The translations under genes were made by a program, and so were the position numbers. The notes under the pieces were generated by a model, which was not told the origin of the DNA, ran no database searches, and saw only the letters and a list, made by a program, of their open reading frames with translations. From the NCBI RefSeq assembly GCF_000241345.1, contig NZ_BAED01000033.1, positions 62,001-126,000 on the forward strand: a stretch of 64,000 nucleotides of DNA, given 5' to 3'. Shown here in pieces: positions 1-8,976 of this stretch; position 1 is the first letter of the stretch, and each line of letters starts with the position of its first letter. This stretch comes from Gordonia amarae NBRC 15530 (GTDB taxonomy: Bacteria > Actinomycetota > Actinomycetes > Mycobacteriales > Mycobacteriaceae).

Positions 1-1861
1 ATTCGACCGTGACGGACTTGGCGAGGTTGCGCGGCTTGTCGACGTCGTAGCCGCGGGCCTGCGCGACGGTCGCGGCGAACACCTGCAACGGCACCGTCGA
101 CACCAGCGGCTGCAGCAGCGTCGGCACCGCCGGGATCGCGATGAAGTGGTCGGCGACGGCGCGGGCGGCGGTGTCGGTCTCCTCGGAGATGACGATGGTA
201 GTGGCCCCGCGCGCCTGGATCTCGCGGATGTTGCTGACCATCTTCGAATGCAGCACCGCGCGTCCCGAATGCTGCGGCATCACGATGATCACCGGCAGGT
301 CCTGCTCGATGAGCGCGATCGGCCCGTGCTTGAGCTCACCCGCGGCGAAGCCCTCGGCGTGCATGTAGGCCAGTTCCTTGAGCTTGAGCGCGCCCTCGAG
401 CGCCACCGGGTAGCCGACGTGCCGGCCGATGAACAGCACGGTGCTGTGGTGGGCCAGCGACCGGGCCAACTCTCGCACCGGATCCATGGTGGTCAGCACC
501 TCGGTCACCGACGCGGGCATCGCTTCGAGTTCGTGGAACTCGCGGGCCACCTCGTCGGCGTACTTGGTGCCGCGGGCCTGCGCCAGCGCCAGACCCACCA
601 GATAGGCGGCGGCGATCTGTGCGAGGAAGCACTTGGTGGACGCCACGCCGATCTCGGGTCCGGCATGCGTGTACAGCACGGCGTCGGATTCGCGCGGGAT
701 CTGTGCGCCGTTGGTGTTGCAGATGGCCAGCACGCGGGCCTTCTGATCCTTGGCGTGGCGGACCGCCTCGAGGGTGTCGGCGGTCTCACCGGACTGGGAG
801 ATGGCCACGACGAGCGTCGACCGGTCCAGCACCGGGTCGCGATAACGGAACTCGCTGGCCAGTTCCACCTCGACGGGCAGCCGGGTCCAGTGCTCGATGG
901 CGTACTTGGCGAGCAGGCCCGCGTTGTAGGCGGTGCCGCACGCCACCACGAACACCTTGTCCACATCGCGCAGTTCGTCGTCGGTGAGGCGCTGCTCGTC
1001 CAGGATGACGCGGCCGTTCTCGAAGTGGCCGAGCAGGGTGTCGGCGATCGCGGCGGGCTGTTCGGCGATCTCCTTGAGCATGAAGAAGTCGTAGCCGCCC
1101 TTTTCGGCGGCGTTGAGGTCCCAGTCGATGTGGAACGGCTTGCCTTCGCGGGCCTCACCGTTGAAGTCGGTGACCGTGTACGAGTCGGCGGTGATCACCA
1201 CCACCTCGTCGTGGCCGAGTTCCACGGCGTCGCGGGTGTGCTCGATGAACGCGGTGACGTCGGAGGCGACAAACATCTCACCGTCGCCGACCCCGACGAC
1301 GAGCGGTGTGGACCGGCGGGCGGCGACGATGGTGCCGGGATGGTCGGAGTGGGTGAAGACCAGGGTGAACGCACCTTCGAGCCGGCGCAGGGTGGCGTAC
1401 GCGCTGGCGACGAAGTCTCCGGCGGTCGCCCCCGAGGCGTAGTCACGTTCGATCAGGTGGACGGCGGTCTCGGTGTCGGTGTCGGAGGAGAATTCGATGC
1501 CCGAGTTCTCCAGTTCGCCACGCAGCGGGGCGTAGTTCTCGATGATGCCGTTGTGGACGACGGCGATCTTCTTGTCGGTGCTGATGTGCGGGTGCGCGTT
1601 GCGGTCGGTGGGCTTGCCGTGGGTGGCCCAGCGGGTGTGGCCCATGCCGGTCGTGCCGGCAAGCGCGTCACGGCCGACAGCGGCGATCTGCTTGTCGAGA
1701 TTCTCCAGCCGACCTGCTTTTTTCTCGATCGTGGTGTGTCCCCGGCCGTCGACGATCGCGACGCCCGCAGAGTCGTAGCCCCGGTACTCCATGCGGCGCA
1801 GGGCCTCGACCACGATGTCCAGCGCGTCGCGCTGACCCACATATCCGACGATTCCACACAT
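1..1861 (-). CDS. glmS: Glucosamine-fructose-6-phosphate aminotransferase (isomerizing), 3' end cut by window
   Basis: This enzyme makes glucosamine-6-phosphate from fructose-6-phosphate and glutamine, the first step towards UDP-GlcNAc for peptidoglycan. The protein begins MCGIVGYVG, so Cys2 becomes the N-terminal glutaminase nucleophile after Met removal. A class II glutamine amidotransferase domain (about residues 1-220) with the THGKPTDRNAHPH segment is followed by two SIS sugar-isomerase domains containing SQSGETADT and the C-terminal DKPRNLAKSVTVE signature. 620 codons are visible and the frame is still open at base 1, so only the stop codon lies outside. The downstream order (glmM, rpsI, rplM, ESX-4) matches M. 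tuberculosis. Identification is firm. Confidence 0.97.
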   Translation of the reverse strand, partial: MCGIVGYVGQRDALDIVVEALRRMEYRGYDSAGVAIVDGRGHTTIEKKAGRLENLDKQIAAVGRDALAGTTGMGHTRWATHGKPTDRNAHPHISTDKKIAVVHNGIIENYAPLRGELENSGIEFSSDTDTETAVHLIERDYASGATAGDFVASAYATLRRLEGAFTLVFTHSDHPGTIVAARRSTPLVVGVGDGEMFVASDVTAFIEHTRDAVELGHDEVVVITADSYTVTDFNGEAREGKPFHIDWDLNAAEKGGYDFFMLKEIAEQPAAIADTLLGHFENGRVILDEQRLTDDELRDVDKVFVVACGTAYNAGLLAKYAIEHWTRLPVEVELASEFRYRDPVLDRSTLVVAISQSGETADTLEAVRHAKDQKARVLAICNTNGAQIPRESDAVLYTHAGPEIGVASTKCFLAQIAAAYLVGLALAQARGTKYADEVAREFHELEAMPASVTEVLTTMDPVRELARSLAHHSTVLFIGRHVGYPVALEGALKLKELAYMHAEGFAAGELKHGPIALIEQDLPVIIVMPQHSGRAVLHSKMVSNIREIQARGATTIVISEETDTAARAVADHFIAIPAVPTLLQPLVSTVPLQVFAATVAQARGYDVDKPRNLAKSVTVE

Positions 1862-1913
1862 AGCTCATCAGACTACCTGCGCGAGGGTCCGGAGCCGGGT
1901 ACGCACCACGGCA

Positions 1914-2864
1914 TCAGGCCGGTGTGGCGGTGTCCTTTTTCGGCTTCGGCGGGGTCGCGCCCAGCAGCGTCGAGACCGGATCCAGCAGGTCCGGCGTGTC
2001 GTCGAGATCGAGCGTGGTGAACTCGCCGAGCACCACCTCCGGATCGCAGAATGCCTGGTACTCGTAGTCGCCGGTCAGCGAATACAGCAGATACCCGGTA
2101 AGTAACGCGCGCACCTGCGCATGCACCTTCCGGTCGGCACCGTTGATCCCGACCAGCCGTCCGGGACCGAACTTCTCCACCAGATCCGCCGAAGCACCAC
2201 CGGCCAGCGTGCGCAACACCACATCCCCGCCATAGGCCACCGCCAGCGGCAACGGATTGGCGTGCACCCCGTCGAGAATCGATCCGCCGATCACGAGACC
2301 CTGCGCGGTCACCGTTTCGGCCGCCGGCAACAACTCCGCCGTGGTGGGCGCCGGGAACACCGCCGCCACCGACTTCACCGGCCGCGGCGCCTGACCGTGC
2401 AACGTCAGCGTCGAGGCGGCCATGACCGCGGCCGACGCACCGAGCCCGTCACCGGCATACCCGACCTGCTCGGGATCGACCTTCACCGCGCCGAACCCCA
2501 GCGGCACATGCGAGACCACATCCAGCGCCGACCGCAACGACGACGCCAACGCCTTGTCCGAGGCCAGCACACCCCGCTCGGCATCCGGGGCAGCCACCAC
2601 GATCCCCCACGACGCCAGGTGATACAGCAGATCCCGGTACCGGCCGCTGTCGGCGAGCCACGAATGCCCGAACGCGATCGCCGGCCACCTGTCGCTGTCC
2701 CGCTTGCGCGCCGGAAGCCACGTCGACGACGACGGCGTGAACACCTGCCCCGGCATCCCCACAATGCCCAGGTCCCCACGCAACACCCGATACGGCCCAC
2801 GGATCGCCAACCGGGCCATCAGCTCCTTGGGTGACTCCGACGGCTTCTTCGCTTTACCGAACAC
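1914..2864 (-). CDS. Alpha/beta-hydrolase fold protein, dienelactone hydrolase/chlorophyllase-like
   Basis: A 316-residue cytosolic protein of the group annotated as dienelactone hydrolase-like or alpha/beta hydrolase. It shows a FGHSWLADSGRYRDLLYHLASWGIVVAAPD segment in two parts typical of PET-hydrolase/chlorophyllase-like folds, and a YAGDGLGASAAVMAAS stretch where the nucleophile elbow (G-x-S-x-G) would be. Here it reads GDGLGA, so the usual Ser is replaced by Asp or absent and catalysis is uncertain. I start it at a GTG (VFGKAKK); an AGGGGAGG purine run lies about 21 nt upstream, too far for a normal ribosome site, so the start may be off. It sits just downstream of the T7SS-like trio and upstream of glmS on the same strand, as in the Rv3436c-Rv3440c region. 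Confidence 0.75.
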   Translation of the reverse strand: MFGKAKKPSESPKELMARLAIRGPYRVLRGDLGIVGMPGQVFTPSSSTWLPARKRDSDRWPAIAFGHSWLADSGRYRDLLYHLASWGIVVAAPDAERGVLASDKALASSLRSALDVVSHVPLGFGAVKVDPEQVGYAGDGLGASAAVMAASTLTLHGQAPRPVKSVAAVFPAPTTAELLPAAETVTAQGLVIGGSILDGVHANPLPLAVAYGGDVVLRTLAGGASADLVEKFGPGRLVGINGADRKVHAQVRALLTGYLLYSLTGDYEYQAFCDPEVVLGEFTTLDLDDTPDLLDPVSTLLGATPPKPKKDTATPA

Positions 2865-2964
2865 GGGTGCCAGCCTAGCCGCTGACCTCCCCTGAACACT
2901 GAGAAGACTCCGCACTTTGTTCCGAGCGTCGGCGGCACATGATGCGGAGTTTCGTTCGGACCGG

Positions 2965-3210
2965 TCATCGGCGGCGGGTGTGCGGGCTGCCGGAGGCGAC
3001 GTCGGCGGGCAGCAGGATCCGGGGGCTGTCGGTGTCGCGCAGATCTGCCTCGCGCTGCAGCCGGTCCCGGGTGGCCGACTCGGTCGCGGCCCACGACGGA
3101 CGGGCCGCCCGCGCGAGCGTTGCCCGGCGATCGGCGTAGTCGCGCAGCGCGTTGCTGACCTTGTCACCTGCACGGCGGCCGATGTCCTCGATCTCGTCGG
3201 CCACCCTCAC
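2965..3210 (-). CDS. Small hypothetical protein, third gene of T7SS-like trio
   Basis: An 81-residue charged, Arg-rich protein I cannot assign to a family. Its ATG overlaps the stop of the upstream 226-residue gene (ATGA), so the two are almost certainly co-transcribed and translationally coupled. The N-terminal half (DEIEDIGRRAGDKVSNALRDYADRRATLARAARPSW) looks helical and amphipathic; the C-terminus is disordered and ends in RRR. There is no signal peptide or membrane segment. By position it may be a partner or chaperone-like component for the two upstream helical proteins; this is inference only. Confidence 0.6.
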   Translation of the reverse strand: MRVADEIEDIGRRAGDKVSNALRDYADRRATLARAARPSWAATESATRDRLQREADLRDTDSPRILLPADVASGSPHTRRR

Positions 3211-3887
3211 TCGTCACCGGCCAGCGCGAGGTGGCCGGAACCGTCCGGTGGCGCGGCAGGTGAGCCGCCGGCGAGGTCGTCGGTGGCGGTAGTCAGTACC
3301 CGCAGCATCTCGGTGATGCCGTTGTCGGTGGCGTCGGCAGCGGTCTCGAACAGGGTGACACGGGCGCAGATGTCGTCGGCCAGCGTCGACGGCGTCACCG
3401 CACCGACGCGCACCGCGTCGGCCGCACCGTCGGCCGGCACACCGCATACGAGTGGCTCGCCGACCCTGTCGAGGACGCGGTACCAGGAGGTCAGGAGTTG
3501 TTCGATGCCCGAGGCGGCCGACACCGTCGCCTGCGCCCAGTCCCGCAGGACCACCAGGTCTGCGTCCACTCGTTCGCCGTGGGCGGTGACAACGCCGGTG
3601 ACCTCACCACCGAGCTGGGTCCACGCCTGCCGCAACGACGCCGACTTGCCGGGGATCTGCGCGGCGAGAACCGCCAGGGCGTGGTGGGAACCGGCGAGCA
3701 CGAAGGCGTCCGCGGCAAGAGCGGATACGTCGACCCTGTCGATCCGGTGGAACCGATTCCGGATGTCGGCCTCTGCGGGAACGGTTGCGCCACAGTCCCG
3801 TCCGACACCGAGGAGGGTACAGAAGGAGTCAAGACCACTGCGCGCACCGGTCCGCATGGACGTGAGCGCCGCCTCCGTCGACCTCAT
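3207..3887 (-). CDS. Helical hypothetical protein, likely T7SS-associated (Rv3439c position)
   Basis: A 226-residue Ala/Asp-rich, predicted all-helical protein. It lacks a signal peptide and contains the W-x-G-like turns WTQLGGEV and WAQATVSAASG, reminiscent of WXG100/PPE-type helical hairpins without matching either signature exactly. It overlaps both neighbours by ATGA, forming a tight three-gene operon. In M. tuberculosis the corresponding position near glmM and ESX-4 holds Rv3439c, and the upstream small gene corresponds to Rv3440c. I infer a type VII secretion substrate or partner, but sequence alone does not prove it. Confidence 0.65.
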   Translation of the reverse strand: MRSTEAALTSMRTGARSGLDSFCTLLGVGRDCGATVPAEADIRNRFHRIDRVDVSALAADAFVLAGSHHALAVLAAQIPGKSASLRQAWTQLGGEVTGVVTAHGERVDADLVVLRDWAQATVSAASGIEQLLTSWYRVLDRVGEPLVCGVPADGAADAVRVGAVTPSTLADDICARVTLFETAADATDNGITEMLRVLTTATDDLAGGSPAAPPDGSGHLALAGDE

Positions 3888-4189
3888 GGCTGCCGCCAGG
3901 ACAGGGCGATCTCGGTATCGGTGTCCTCGATCAGTGACAGGCCGCGGTCCAGGTTGCCGGCGACGGTTTCGGCGTCACTTCCGTTGGTGCGCAGGTTCTC
4001 CGACATCCGTCGCGCCATCTCCGACAGCCGCCGCCGCAGCAGCTCACCGCCGGATCCACCACCCCACGAGGCGAATTCGTGCCCTGCCAGATCGGTTGCC
4101 ACAGCACCGGATACGGCGGCGAAACCCTGGTAGAAGGCGATGGTGTCCCGCACCGCACCCACATCGACACGCATTTCCCCGACGGACAT
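3884..4189 (-). CDS. WXG100/EspC-like small helical protein (candidate type VII secretion substrate)
   Basis: A 101-residue protein opening MSVGEMRVDVGAVRDTIAFY, a layout typical of EspC/WXG100-like proteins: an N-terminal helix, a central turn and a second helix. The turn region reads FASWGGGSGGELLRRRLSEMARR, giving a W-G dipeptide. The end (IEDTDTEIALSWRQP) is acidic then aromatic. It is the first gene of the ATGA-coupled trio and lies about 4 kb from the ESX-4 core genes, from which true esxT/esxU genes are missing. Known family members are exported as helical hairpins, often as heterodimers; whether this one is exported is inference. Confidence 0.7.
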   Translation of the reverse strand: MSVGEMRVDVGAVRDTIAFYQGFAAVSGAVATDLAGHEFASWGGGSGGELLRRRLSEMARRMSENLRTNGSDAETVAGNLDRGLSLIEDTDTEIALSWRQP

Positions 4190-4284
4190 CCGCCACTCCC
4201 TCCCCTGTTGACAGGTGAGTGTAGCGGGGAGTCACGAAACTGGGGAGAGCCTGTTTGGACGCTGTGAACAACTCGGCCCATCCG

Positions 4285-4389
4285 CCGGTTGAGGTGCGAG
4301 CTTGCGAGCCTCGAAACCTCGTGAGCGACAATGTCGTCTCGCGGGATTTCGAGGCTCGTCGCTGACGCTCCTCACACCTCAATCAACAG
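4285..4389. repeat. Dispersed palindromic repeat, copy 1
   Basis: About 105 bp bounded by GGTTGAGGTGCGAG on the left and CTCACACCTCAATC on the right, with inner inverted arms GAGCCTCGAAACC and ATTTCGAGGCTCG around a centre ACAATGTCGTCT. The same nested palindrome recurs near 36.7, 41.9, 50.0 and 51.8 kb. It occupies most of the 222-bp gap between the T7SS-like trio and the HAD hydrolase gene. No ORF is convincing here. Confidence 0.85.
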
Positions 4390-4411
4390 GGGAGGGCTTT
4401 GCCGGAGTGGC

Positions 4412-5104
4412 TCAGACCGCGAAGCCGTGGGCGGCGAGGGCGTCGGTCAGGGCGTGCGGACGGTCGGCAGGAGGCGCGTCGTGGACGAGGGCGAACTCGC
4501 AGCCGAGAGCGCGGGCACCGCCGTCGGCCTCTTCGCTGTCGCCGACCATCAGGGCGTCGGAGGCCTCTGCGCCGAGGCCGTCGAGAGCGGCCTGGAACAG
4601 GCGCGGATCGGGTTTGATGACGCCCACCTCGAACGACAGGGCGTACGCGCCGGCCAGGTCGGTGACGCCTTCACGCGCCAGCACCCGACGCAGGTCGAAG
4701 CAGATATTGCTGACTATTCCGACCGGAATACCCTGCAGGGAAAGACTTTTCAGAACGGCGACGGTGTCGGGGTAGGGGATCCAGGACTCCGGGTCCAGCA
4801 CCCGCTCATACAGCGCCTCCGCGTGACCGGGAACCGTCAGGCCCGAGGCCCGCAGGATCGACACATACGCCTGGCGATGCAGCTTCGGGTCGAGATCCCG
4901 GTTGCGCCAGGCGTTCCGGTCGTCGTCGGTGATGTCGACGGTGAGCCCGACCGGCTGGGTGAGACGGCGGATCAACTCCGCCTGGTGGTCGAGGTGGAGC
5001 GGTTCGCCGCGTTCGTCGTGCAAACCGGCGAACCACTCATCCTGATGCTCGAACCGGAACAGTGTTCCGGAGAAGTCGAACAGCACCACCTTCGGCATGC
5101 TCAT
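4412..5104 (-). CDS. HAD-superfamily hydrolase
   Basis: A 230-residue haloacid-dehalogenase-like hydrolase. Motif I is FDFSGTLF with Asp10 as nucleophile, motif [11 protein letters not shown], the conserved Lys in [10 protein letters not shown], and motif [14 protein letters not shown]. The residue two after the nucleophile, Asp in most HAD phosphatases, is Ser12 here, so a standard phosphatase mechanism should not be assumed. Its ATG overlaps the glmM stop (ATGA), indicating coupling to the amino-sugar gene. The substrate is unknown; a small sugar or nucleotide phosphate would be a guess. Confidence 0.88.
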   Translation of the reverse strand: MSMPKVVLFDFSGTLFRFEHQDEWFAGLHDERGEPLHLDHQAELIRRLTQPVGLTVDITDDDRNAWRNRDLDPKLHRQAYVSILRASGLTVPGHAEALYERVLDPESWIPYPDTVAVLKSLSLQGIPVGIVSNICFDLRRVLAREGVTDLAGAYALSFEVGVIKPDPRLFQAALDGLGAEASDALMVGDSEEADGGARALGCEFALVHDAPPADRPHALTDALAAHGFAV

Positions 5105-6444
5105 GCCCCGGCCGCCGCCACCACGTCAGCGATGCGCCGTGCCGTTTCCAGGGCGGTGTCGGCGGTGCCCGCCTCCACCATCACCCGCACCAGTTGCTCG
5201 GTTCCCGACGGCCGCAACAGAACCCGGCCGTTCCCGGCCAGCTCGGCCTCGGCGGCGTCGACCGCCTGCTGAACCTCGGGTGCCCGGGCCACCGCGTGCT
5301 TGTCGGCGACGCGCACGTTGATCAGTTCCTGCGGCAGGACCTTCATGATCGCGGCCAGATCGGCGAGCCTGCGGCGGGTGACCGCGAGCTGCTCCATCAG
5401 CAGCAGACCGGTGGCGATGCCGTCGCCGGTGGTGCCGACGTCCGGGATCACGATGTGCCCGGACTGCTCACCTCCCAGCGAATATCCGCCTTTACGGAGT
5501 TCTTCGAGCACATACCGGTCGCCGACGCCGACGGTGCGGACCTCGACACCGGCATCCTTCATCGCGATATGCAGGCCCAGGTTGCTCATGACGGTGGCCA
5601 CCAGCACTCCGTCTTTCAGGCGTCCGGCGGTGTTCATGGCGTTCGCGAGGATCGCCATGATCATGTCGCCGTCGACGATCGCACCGGTGGAGTCGACCGC
5701 CAGGCAGCGGTCGGCGTCGCCGTCGTGTGCGAGGCCCAGATCGGCGCCATACTCCAGCACGGCCGCCTGCAGCTTGTCCAGATGCGTTGAGCCGCAACCG
5801 TCGTTGATGTTGACACCGTCGGGATCGGAATGGATCGCGATGACTTCGGCGCCCGCGTCGGCGTACACCTGCGGTCCGAGCGTGGACGCGGCACCGTTGG
5901 CACAGTCCACCACCACCCTCACCCCGTCGAGGGACTGCCCGATGGCCGCGGCCAGGTGCTTGCGGTACCGGTCGGCGGCGTCGGGAGCGTCGTGCACCCG
6001 GCCCACCGCGGCACCGATGGGCCGCACGAACTCGGCGTCCATCGCGGCCTCGATCTGATCCTCGACGTCGTCGGGAAGCTTGTGCCCGCCGGCGGCGAAG
6101 AACTTGATCCCGTTGTCGGGCATCGGATTATGCGACGCCGAGATCATCACGCCCAGGTCGGCGCCGTATTCGGCGGTCAGGAACGCGATGGCCGGCGTAG
6201 GCAGCACACCCACCCGGATGGCGTCGACACCGGTGGCGGCCAGGCCCGCGCAGACCGCGGCCTCCAGCATCTCACCGGATGCGCGCGGGTCACGACCGAC
6301 GACGGCGCGGGGGCGCCGCGACGTGTCGCCGGAAACTGTCTGAAAAACGACCGCGGCGGCCGAGGCCAGGCGCAACGCCAACTCGGGGGTGAGTTCGTCG
6401 TTGGCCAGGCCCCGGACGCCGTCGGTTCCGAAAAGGCGAGCCAC
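5101..6444 (-). CDS. glmM: Phosphoglucosamine mutase
   Basis: Converts glucosamine-6-phosphate to glucosamine-1-phosphate, the step after GlmS. The 447-residue protein shows the phosphoserine loop [12 protein letters not shown], the Mg-binding loop [11 protein letters not shown], the sugar-binding GGEQSGHI, and the C-terminal phosphate-binding [15 protein letters not shown]. Its length matches M. tuberculosis MrsA/GlmM. It starts 3 bp after the rpsI stop and overlaps the HAD gene at its 3' end, so rplM-rpsI-glmM-HAD is probably one transcript. Confidence 0.97.
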   Translation of the reverse strand: MARLFGTDGVRGLANDELTPELALRLASAAAVVFQTVSGDTSRRPRAVVGRDPRASGEMLEAAVCAGLAATGVDAIRVGVLPTPAIAFLTAEYGADLGVMISASHNPMPDNGIKFFAAGGHKLPDDVEDQIEAAMDAEFVRPIGAAVGRVHDAPDAADRYRKHLAAAIGQSLDGVRVVVDCANGAASTLGPQVYADAGAEVIAIHSDPDGVNINDGCGSTHLDKLQAAVLEYGADLGLAHDGDADRCLAVDSTGAIVDGDMIMAILANAMNTAGRLKDGVLVATVMSNLGLHIAMKDAGVEVRTVGVGDRYVLEELRKGGYSLGGEQSGHIVIPDVGTTGDGIATGLLLMEQLAVTRRRLADLAAIMKVLPQELINVRVADKHAVARAPEVQQAVDAAEAELAGNGRVLLRPSGTEQLVRVMVEAGTADTALETARRIADVVAAAGA

Positions 6445-6447
6445 GCG

Positions 6448-7020
6448 TCAGCGCTTGGAGTACTGCGACGCCTTGCGGGCCTTCTTCAGGCCGTACTTCT
6501 TGCGCTCGACCGCACGCGGGTCGCGGGTCAGGAAGCCTGCCTTCTTCAGGGCGGGACGATCATCCGGGGTGACCTCGATGAGGGCACGGGCGATCGCCAG
6601 CCGCAGCGCGCCGGCCTGGCCCGAGGGGCCACCGCCGACGAGGCGGGCGTACACGTCGAACGACTCGGTGCGCTCGACGGTGACCAGCGGAGCCTTGATG
6701 ATCTGCTGGTGCACCTTGTTGGGGAAGTAATCCTCGAGGGTGCGGCCGTTCAGCTTGAAATCGCCGGTGCCGGGCACCAGGCGCACGCGGACGACGGCCT
6801 CCTTGCGGCGGCCGACGGTCTGGATCGGACGATCGATGACGATCGGGGCACGCTCGACGACCTCGGTCTCGGTGGCCTCGGTGTCGTAATCGTCAGCGGC
6901 GACCTCGGCGTCGTAGCCGTCCTCGGCCTGCTCGACGGCGTCCTCGATCACCTCGGCGCTGTCGACCTCAAGGTTCTCCACGTCAAGGTTATCTGCGGCG
7001 TCGTTGGTCTCGTTGCTCAC
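6448..7020 (-). CDS. rpsI: 30S ribosomal protein S9 (uS9)
   Basis: Small-subunit protein whose C-terminal tail reaches the P-site tRNA. The core starts near residue 67 with [18 protein letters not shown] and ends in the conserved SQYSKR. The first 60 or so residues form an acidic, low-complexity extension (many Glu/Asp, few aromatic residues), longer than in most bacteria but of a kind common in Actinobacteria. Its ATG overlaps the rplM stop (7017-7020), giving the usual rplM-rpsI pair. Confidence 0.97.
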   Translation of the reverse strand: MSNETNDAADNLDVENLEVDSAEVIEDAVEQAEDGYDAEVAADDYDTEATETEVVERAPIVIDRPIQTVGRRKEAVVRVRLVPGTGDFKLNGRTLEDYFPNKVHQQIIKAPLVTVERTESFDVYARLVGGGPSGQAGALRLAIARALIEVTPDDRPALKKAGFLTRDPRAVERKKYGLKKARKASQYSKR

Positions 7021-7460
7021 TGGGCCACCTGCTTGATCTCGAAGGGCACGGGGCGCTGGGCCGCGTGGGGATGGTTCGGGCCCGCGTACACCTTCAGCTT
7101 GGAGGCGATGGCGTCGCTGAGCTTGTTCTTGGGGAGCATGCCCTTGACGGCCTTCTCCACGACGCGCTCGGGATGCGAGGCGAGCAGTTCAGCAGTGGTG
7201 CGGACCGTCAGGCCACCCGGATGCCCGGAGTGCCGGTAGTTCAGCTTGCTGTCGGCCTTGTTGTTGGTCAGGGCGACCTTCTCGGCGTTGATGATGATGA
7301 CGAAGTCACCACCGTCGACGTTGGGGGCGTAGGTCGGCTTGTTCTTGCCGCGCAGCAGATTGGCGGTCTGCACGGCCAGCCGGCCGAGCACCACGTCGGT
7401 GGCGTCGATGACGTGCCACGCGCGCGTGACGTCACCGGCCTTCGGTGCGTAGGTAGGCAC
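7017..7460 (-). CDS. rplM: 50S ribosomal protein L13 (uL13)
   Basis: Early-assembly large-subunit protein. The 147 residues include [25 protein letters not shown], the [11 protein letters not shown] segment and the L13 signature in [11 protein letters not shown]. It is followed by rpsI with a 4-bp overlap. A plausible promoter lies 150-180 bp upstream. In M. tuberculosis esxT-esxU would come next upstream; here the upstream neighbour is the Rv3446c-like gene. Confidence 0.97.
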   Translation of the reverse strand: MPTYAPKAGDVTRAWHVIDATDVVLGRLAVQTANLLRGKNKPTYAPNVDGGDFVIIINAEKVALTNNKADSKLNYRHSGHPGGLTVRTTAELLASHPERVVEKAVKGMLPKNKLSDAIASKLKVYAGPNHPHAAQRPVPFEIKQVAQ

Positions 7461-7609
7461 AGTTGGTCCTCAACTCTTCTACTTGTGAATGCTGGTCGAG
7501 TACGTGAGCAGAGGAACTCCCGGCGACCAGTGGGGACCCGGGCCTCGACTATCCGCTTACCTCAGGGCCAGGCCACAGGGGAGCCACGGATGCCACGCAC
7601 CAGCGATCA

Positions 7610-7639
7610 AGAGTACGCGGGTCGGTGAGCCGGGGTCAA
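7610..7639 (-). promoter_or_regulatory. Candidate rplM-rpsI promoter
   Basis: On the minus strand TTGACC (7639-7634) and TACTCT (7615-7610) are separated by 18 bp, close to the housekeeping sigma-70/SigA pattern. The 5' leader to the rplM ATG would be about 145 nt, long enough for a regulatory leader, but I see no recognisable riboswitch or ribosomal-protein-binding fold in it. Confidence 0.45.
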
Positions 7640-7647
7640 AACGCGCG

Positions 7648-8976
7648 TCACCGGGACCCGATCCGCACCGACGAGACGGCCTGGGCGCATTCGGTGTCGA
7701 GCGACTGGCCCTGGTCGCCACCCTGACAGCCGATGCTCACCTGCAGGCCGTCGGCCACCCGCACGTACCAGCGGATGGGGCTGCCCGAGCCGGGCGCCTC
7801 ACGGTAACTGATCACCTCGCGGCCCGCGTAGCTCGTGGACGCCGAGAACTCGGTGACCGTCGCATCGCCGCGCTGCCGGATCCGGTTGCGCAGGCTCAGC
7901 CCCACCGACTGCTGGGTGGCACCGGACCGGACCGGATTCAGCACCACCAGCAGGCGCCGTCCGTCGGCCGGGTCGGCGAACACGGTGCTCCGAGGTCCCG
8001 ACCGGGCGGTGCCCCCGGGCGGGTCGGTCCGGTGCCACTGCCCCGGCACCGTCAGTCGCACCCTGTCGACGGTCACCGTGTCGGCGACCGGCCCCGCCCG
8101 GGTGTCCCCGCGCAGCGCCAGCACTGTGCCGACCGTCGCCACCAGCGCCAGCAGCAGTCCGGCCACCACCGACGGGCGCCGGTACCACCGCTGCCCGCCG
8201 AACTCCGGGCCGTCCCCGGGAGTCCACGCCGGGCGAGCCGGCCGTTGCGGTGAGCCGCGCAGCCCGTAGTCGCGTACCAGGGCACGGTCGGCGGCGATCA
8301 CCCTGCCCGCGACCACCGCCGAGGCGATCAGCTCGACGGCACGCGCCACCACCTCGGGATCGTCGCCGTCGACGACGACCGCGTCGACCGAATCCTCGAT
8401 CACCTCACAGATCTCGGCCTCGGTCCGGTCCGGTTCGATGATCCCGTGCCCGTCGACGACCCAGCCGCGGTCTGTCCGGATCACGATCGCCACATCCCAG
8501 AACGCCGACCGTCCCGGCTCACCGGCATGGGCCGGCAGGTGGGTGGTCTCCACAACCGCGCACCGGCGCAACGCCGCGTCGGCGTGGGCGGCGGCGACGA
8601 GTGTCGCGCGCGGGGTGATCTGCACGGGCCACAGCTGTTGTGCGGCAGCCTCGTCGATGGCCTTGCGGCGCACACTTCCCCACGCGCTGGGCACCCCGAC
8701 CACCAACCGCGCGGGTGCCCAGCACCGAGCGGCCCGGTACTCGGTCAGGTCCCGCAGCACCGCGGACCACATCGCCCCGACGGACTGCCGGACACCGTCG
8801 ACCACGACGGTCTCGGCATCCGCCGCGTCGAGCAGCCAGCGGGTGTGGATGTCGCGGCCGTCGATGACGGCGCGCCCGTAGGCCAGGTCGGCGGGCGTCC
8901 CCGGATCCACTGTCCGCACCTGCCGATCCCTCTCCCCTGCTTGCGGATTCACGGCAGCCTGCGGTTCGGACGTCAC
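7648..8976 (-). CDS. Type VII secretion-associated protein, Rv3446c family
   Basis: A 442-residue ESX-4-associated protein. The N-terminal 270 residues look like an actin/Hsp70-type nucleotide-binding fold (VVVGVPSAWGSVRRKAIDEAA). One transmembrane segment follows near residues 278-298 (VVAGLLLALVATVGTVLALRG), then an extracytoplasmic C-terminal domain with two Cys (SIGCQGG and DTECAQ) that could form a disulfide. It overlaps the eccC stop by ATGA, so it is translated with EccC. Family membership rests on domain layout and on position between rplM and eccC, as in M. tuberculosis. Its function in ESX-4 is not established. Confidence 0.85.
   Translation of the reverse strand: MTSEPQAAVNPQAGERDRQVRTVDPGTPADLAYGRAVIDGRDIHTRWLLDAADAETVVVDGVRQSVGAMWSAVLRDLTEYRAARCWAPARLVVGVPSAWGSVRRKAIDEAAAQQLWPVQITPRATLVAAAHADAALRRCAVVETTHLPAHAGEPGRSAFWDVAIVIRTDRGWVVDGHGIIEPDRTEAEICEVIEDSVDAVVVDGDDPEVVARAVELIASAVVAGRVIAADRALVRDYGLRGSPQRPARPAWTPGDGPEFGGQRWYRRPSVVAGLLLALVATVGTVLALRGDTRAGPVADTVTVDRVRLTVPGQWHRTDPPGGTARSGPRSTVFADPADGRRLLVVLNPVRSGATQQSVGLSLRNRIRQRGDATVTEFSASTSYAGREVISYREAPGSGSPIRWYVRVADGLQVSIGCQGGDQGQSLDTECAQAVSSVRIGSR

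Noticed and set aside
146..2020. Long plus-strand frame (624 codons) across glmS
   Set aside because: It is antisense to a firmly identified gene, reads as Gly/Val/Asp-rich text with no domain, and is explained by high GC.
2917..4218. 433-codon plus-strand frame
   Set aside because: It covers the coupled minus-strand trio; Ser/Arg-rich, no family resemblance and no ribosome site.
7489..8253. Plus-strand ORF just upstream of the Rv3446c-like gene, considered as displaced esxT/esxU
   Set aside because: The product is Arg/His/Pro-rich without a WXG turn and is antisense to the Rv3446c-like gene.
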